Source: Candidatus Bathyarchaeota archaeon
GTDB lineage: Archaea > Thermoproteota > Bathyarchaeia > Bathyarchaeales > B26-1
Direction: 5' to 3'
DNA length: 9,503 bases
NCBI GenBank assembly: GCA_018396795.1
Contig: JAGTRH010000036.1
Location: 1 to 9,503, forward strand
The position numbers and the translations under genes are program-made. Under the pieces are notes generated by a model. That model had not been told where the DNA came from and made no database searches. It saw only the letters and a program-made list of their open reading frames with translations. Positions 6,971 to 9,503 of this stretch are shown here, one piece after another. How positions within the stretch are numbered: the first letter of the stretch is position 1; the number at the start of each line of letters is the position of its first letter.

Positions 6971-7020
6971 CCTCCAGTGAACTCTTGAAAAACAAGGTAC
7001 ACGAATATTTAAAAGCTTTG
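6971..7020 (-). promoter_or_regulatory. Promoter and SD of the uS15-DHH-Pcc1-paralog unit
   Basis: On the minus strand CAAAGCTTTTAAATATTCG spans 7020-7002: AAAGC fits a BRE and CTTTTAAATA (7014-7005) an archaeal TATA box. The expected transcript start is near 6983, giving a short leader with GGAGG at 6975-6971. The spacing of all elements is consistent with the TTG start at 6963. It lies back to back with the GH4 promoter. Confidence 0.65.
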
Positions 7021-7048
7021 CTCAGCAGCTTTCCCATCCGCTACTGCA

Positions 7049-7085
7049 TTTATATAGCGAGTTAACTATCAATTTTTAGGGTGAT
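7049..7085 (+). promoter_or_regulatory. Promoter and SD of the GH4 gene
   Basis: TTTATATA at 7049-7056 is a good TATA box and predicts a transcript start near 7078. That would leave a leader of about 10 nt. GGGTGAT at 7079-7085 matches part of the archaeal anti-SD complement and is well placed for the GTG at 7090, less so for the GTG at 7081, which lies inside it. Confidence 0.6.
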
Positions 7086-7089
7086 TTAC

Positions 7090-8373
7090 GTGGCTAAAAT
7101 AGTATTTATTGGCGCTGGAAGCGTCGTTTTTGCCAGCCGTCTACTCACAGATATTATTTACCATCCAGAGCTTAGAGACTCGACTGTTGCCTTAATGGAC
7201 ATCGATGCTGAGCGTCTTGAGTTAATAAGCAAGTTTGCACGAGTGGTAGCTTCAAAGTACGCACCCAACATGAAGATTGAGTCTACGCTTAACCGCAGGG
7301 AGGCATTAAAGGATGCCGACTTTGTGGTTATCATGATTCAAGTTGGCGGGTTAGAGGCATTTGAGATTGACATAAACATTCCCTTAAAGTATGGCGTAAA
7401 CCAGGAGGTTGGGGACACTATCGGTCCAGGCGGCGTTTTCCGCGGTCTTAGAACTATACCAGTCTTGCTGGATATATGCTACGATATGGAGGATCTTTGT
7501 CCAGATGCGCTGCTAATTAATTATGCTAATCCAATGGCAATTAATTGCTGGGCTATGAATAAAGCGACGAAGATAAAGAATGTCGGTCTCTGTCATAGCG
7601 TTCAGGGAACAGCAATGCAGCTAGCAAACTACGTTAATCTCCCCTACGAAGACATTTATTACTGGGTTGCCGGAATAAATCATCAGGCTTTCTTCCTGGA
7701 ATTTAAGTATAAGGATAGAGATGCCTACCCGCTTCTCTGGGAGGCCATGAAAAAGAAGGAAATTTACGAGAAAGATAAGGTTCGATTCGAAATGATGAAA
7801 TACTTAGGATATTTTATAACAGAGTCAAGCCACCACTTAGGCGAATATGTACCATACTTTAGAACAACCGAGGAGAGACGAAAAAAGTATTGCGAACCAA
7901 GGTGGTTCTATCTTGAAATATGTAAGGAAGCCTGGAAACCTCATTTCGAGCGAGTAAAGAAACAGATAAGCGGCGAGATACCTATTGAGCTAAGTAGATC
8001 ACACGAGTATGGCGTAGACATAATATACTCGATGGAAACAGGCAAACCTTGCCGAATAAACGGTAATGTTGAAAACAAGTGGCTGATAACAAATCTACCA
8101 TATGGATGCTGTGTTGAAGTTCCATGTTTTGTCGATAAAGGAGGTATACATCCATGTCACGTCGGCGACTTACCGTCTCAATGCGCAGCTCTCAATAGAA
8201 CAAATATTAATGTTCAAGAGATGGCTGTTAAGGCGGCTCTAGAAAAAGACAGGACCGCAGCCCTGCAGGCTATAATGTTTGATCCGCTAACGTCGGCTAT
8301 CCTAACGCCTAGAGACATTGAAATGATGGTTAATGAAATGTTCGAGGCTGAAGCAAAATGGATTCCATTTTAG
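7090..8373 (+). CDS. Glycoside hydrolase family 4 enzyme (MelA-like alpha-galactosidase/alpha-glycosidase)
   Basis: GH4 enzymes cleave glycosides by an unusual redox-elimination route that needs NAD+ and a divalent metal, usually Mn. This 427-residue cytoplasmic protein shows the N-terminal dinucleotide-binding loop IGAGSVVF (7-14) and the block GDTIGPGGVFRG (108-119). It also has NYANPM (144-149), the metal-site CHSVQGT (168-174; C168) and GINHQAF (195-201; H198). The CHSV form is the one associated with MelA-type alpha-galactosidases; alpha-glucosidase or alpha-galacturonidase activity cannot be excluded. No signal peptide is seen. The start is GTG at 7090 (MAKIVFIGAGS) and not GTG at 7081, because GGGTGAT serves as its SD and GH4 proteins begin close to the glycine loop. 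Twelve cysteines make it richer in Cys than its neighbours. It has no sugar transporter or other carbohydrate gene beside it, so acquisition by transfer is possible but unproven. Confidence 0.92.
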   Translation: MAKIVFIGAGSVVFASRLLTDIIYHPELRDSTVALMDIDAERLELISKFARVVASKYAPNMKIESTLNRREALKDADFVVIMIQVGGLEAFEIDINIPLKYGVNQEVGDTIGPGGVFRGLRTIPVLLDICYDMEDLCPDALLINYANPMAINCWAMNKATKIKNVGLCHSVQGTAMQLANYVNLPYEDIYYWVAGINHQAFFLEFKYKDRDAYPLLWEAMKKKEIYEKDKVRFEMMKYLGYFITESSHHLGEYVPYFRTTEERRKKYCEPRWFYLEICKEAWKPHFERVKKQISGEIPIELSRSHEYGVDIIYSMETGKPCRINGNVENKWLITNLPYGCCVEVPCFVDKGGIHPCHVGDLPSQCAALNRTNINVQEMAVKAALEKDRTAALQAIMFDPLTSAILTPRDIEMMVNEMFEAEAKWIPF

Positions 8374-8524
8374 AAATCTTTCTACGGAATGGCACTAATT
8401 CTCTGGTTGAATTGATTAATAACTGTAGCCTACAAAAACCTTTTTATTTGATGCATCTGGGAAAGGTTAAAAGCATCATTGTACAATATATAACTTGCTT
8501 AATATTCTGTATGAGTGGTTGATT
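8374..8524 (+). promoter_or_regulatory. Spacer with candidate promoters and inverted repeats before the ACT-domain gene
   Basis: This 151-nt gap holds no gene. TAGAAA-TC-TTTCTA (8371-8384) overlaps the GH4 stop codon. CCTTTTT (8439-8445) could serve as a T-rich terminator for GH4 or as part of an AAAACC/TTTTTATTT BRE-TATA pair. GATGCATC (8450-8457) is a perfect palindrome, and TGATGC (8449-8454) pairs with GCATCA (8473-8478). AATATATAA (8485-8493) is the best TATA box and predicts a transcript start near 8515, just ahead of the ATG at 8525. Function of the repeats is unknown. Confidence 0.45.
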
Positions 8525-9028
8525 ATGTGGGATAAAATAGCGAAGTGTTTGGAGGGTTACCCTGAGAGACTTAATGTCGCAAAGATACTAATTAAGAATG
8601 GTTTGAGTGTAAGGAATGGGAGGATTTACTGTGGTGACATAGTTATTCCCGTAGTTAGAATAAGTCGAGTTGCCCGTGTTGATAGAAGAACTGTTACTCA
8701 GACGATAAGTATGATTGAGAGCAACCCAGAGCTAAAAACAATCTTTAGTGGTATAAGTCCATCCGGGCCGTCGCTACGTGAAGTGGCAAAATACCTAAAC
8801 TTTGGCGTTGTTGAAATAACCCCTATCGACGCAAAAACACCCGGTATACTGGCTGCAGCGGCATCCCTAATAGCGCAGAAGAACATAAGTATTAGACAGG
8901 CGATAGTTGATGACCCGGAGCTTACGCCTGAGCCAAAATTAACCCTTATAACTGAAACAAAAATACCTGGTGAACTTATACCGGAATTTCTAAAGATAAG
9001 GGGTGTATCAAAAGTCTCAGTATATTAA
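8525..9028 (+). CDS. ACT-domain protein, predicted regulator of amino-acid metabolism (COG2150 type)
   Basis: The 167-residue protein resembles a widespread archaeal family annotated as predicted regulators of amino-acid metabolism. The N-terminal part (about 12-75) contains ERLNVAKILIKNGLSV and a helix-turn-helix-like stretch RISRVARVDRRTVTQTISMI (45-64). A linker SPSGPSLREVAKYLNFGVVEI (78-98) leads to an ACT domain (about 95-167). This domain has the TPGILAAAASLIAQKNISI core (105-123) and the DDPELTPEPKL segment (129-139). ACT domains bind amino acids or similar small ligands, so a ligand-sensing DNA- or enzyme-regulating role is likely, though the ligand is unknown. I chose ATG 8525 (MWDKI) because relatives begin at this point and the TATA box at 8485-8493 lies just upstream. 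A TTG at 8495 would add 10 residues but would precede the predicted transcript start. A LysE-type exporter follows after 38 nt. Confidence 0.88.
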   Translation: MWDKIAKCLEGYPERLNVAKILIKNGLSVRNGRIYCGDIVIPVVRISRVARVDRRTVTQTISMIESNPELKTIFSGISPSGPSLREVAKYLNFGVVEITPIDAKTPGILAAAASLIAQKNISIRQAIVDDPELTPEPKLTLITETKIPGELIPEFLKIRGVSKVSVY

Positions 9029-9066
9029 TGTAATGTATAGTATTTAAAGAGTTGAGAGGAAATCTT

Positions 9067-9503
9067 TTGCTTGACCTACTGGGGATTGCATCCTTATCCT
9101 TCTTAACAGCTCTTTCTGGCGCCGTTGTTCCGGGGCCCGTCTTTGCGCTTGTAGTTTCAGAGTCTATTAGGAGTGGTAAAATAGCTGGTCCCCTGATTAT
9201 TTTAGGGCACTTCATTATTGAATGGATTATAATATTCATGATCTTCTTAGGACTGGGTCCGCTTTTAGAGCACGAGGGTGTTAAGGTTGCAGTAGGCTAC
9301 ATTGGTGGTGTTATATTGATATTTATGGGCTTACGGTTAGCTATGGATTCACTGCGCATAAAGATCGTGGAAGACTCATTCTCCAGAATTGACCAGAAGA
9401 GAGGAAGATTGCCTCTATATAATTTAATTGCTTCAGGTTTCTTGGCAAGTTGCTCAAACCCGTATTTCTTTTTGTGGTGGCTGACAACGGGTGTTCCTGT
9501 AAT
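9067..9503 (+). CDS. LysE-family amino-acid exporter (partial, C-terminus outside window)
   Basis: The frame stays open from TTG at 9067 to the right edge, giving 145 residues. It shows the LysE/RhtB (COG1280) pattern: a first membrane helix with the family PGP motif (LSGAVVPGPVFALV, 16-29) and SESIRSGKIAGPLIILGH (31-48). It continues with hydrophobic helices at about 43-64 and 74-93 and the SNPYFFLWW motif (130-138) at the start of the next helix. Such proteins export amino acids or related metabolites across the cytoplasmic membrane; the substrate cannot be told here. GAGAGG at 9054-9059 is placed 7 nt before the TTG and supports this start. TATTTAAAG at 9041-9049 is TATA-like but too close to the start to leave room for the SD, so co-transcription with the ACT-domain gene is more likely. 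Confidence 0.88.
   Translation, partial: MLDLLGIASLSFLTALSGAVVPGPVFALVVSESIRSGKIAGPLIILGHFIIEWIIIFMIFLGLGPLLEHEGVKVAVGYIGGVILIFMGLRLAMDSLRIKIVEDSFSRIDQKRGRLPLYNLIASGFLASCSNPYFFLWWLTTGVPV

Noticed and set aside
8371..8384. TAGAAA-TC-TTTCTA inverted repeat at the GH4 stop as a terminator hairpin
   Set aside because: The 2-nt centre cannot form a proper loop, the stem is AT-rich and no T tract follows directly; probably chance.
8976..9239. Minus-strand frame of 87 codons overlapping the ACT gene end and the LysE start
   Set aside because: The plus strand here encodes a clear LysE PGP motif and membrane helices; the minus frame has no support.
1..9503. tRNA, rRNA, CRISPR array, insertion sequence or attachment site
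   Set aside because: No tRNA-like cloverleaf, spaced repeats, transposase motifs or terminal inverted repeats were seen; the window is almost fully explained by protein genes.

Overview
The window is archaeal chromosomal DNA. The minus strand carries the conserved exosome/proteasome superoperon: uS15, a RecJ-like DHH protein, a Pcc1 paralog, proteasome alpha, SBDS, Rrp4, Rrp41, Rrp42, eL43, a Brix protein and Pcc1. All of these are archaeal/eukaryotic-type information-processing genes. Promoters look like AT-rich TATA boxes about 25 nt before the expected transcript start, and several genes have Shine-Dalgarno (SD) motifs matching the archaeal 16S tail. Short 5' leaders, TTG/GTG starts and gene order fit a member of the Thermoproteota/TACK group, but I cannot place it further from sequence alone.

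Layout. Positions 1-7000 form a nearly gapless minus-strand block, read from right to left. The first part is uS15, DHH phosphoesterase and Pcc1 paralog (probably Pcc2). A 95-nt spacer with a probable promoter and a strong SD follows. The second part is psmA, SBDS, rrp4, rrp41, rrp42, rpl37ae, Brix and Pcc1, the last cut by the window edge. Many junctions overlap by 4 to 13 nt, which suggests translational coupling. A short divergent promoter region (about 7000-7090) separates this block from plus-strand genes: a GH4 glycosidase (7090-8373), a 151-nt spacer, an ACT-domain regulator of the COG2150 type (8525-9028), and a LysE-family exporter running off the right edge.

How the genes work together. 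Rrp4, Rrp41 and Rrp42 build the archaeal exosome (a hexameric phosphorolytic ring plus RNA-binding cap). PsmA forms the outer rings of the 20S proteasome. SBDS, the Brix protein, uS15 and eL43 serve ribosome assembly or structure. The two Pcc1-type proteins belong to KEOPS, which makes t6A on tRNA. The DHH protein is probably a RecJ-like nuclease. The block thus joins RNA turnover, protein turnover, ribosome assembly and tRNA modification. On the right, the ACT-domain regulator and the LysE-type exporter look like an amino-acid homeostasis pair. The GH4 enzyme is a metabolic gene with no visible sugar-related neighbour.

I found no RNA gene, CRISPR array, insertion sequence or clear new system. 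The points most worth a second look are the two Pcc1 paralogs at separate places in one superoperon, the absence of rpoP between rpl37ae and Brix, the isolated GH4 gene, and several start-site corrections.
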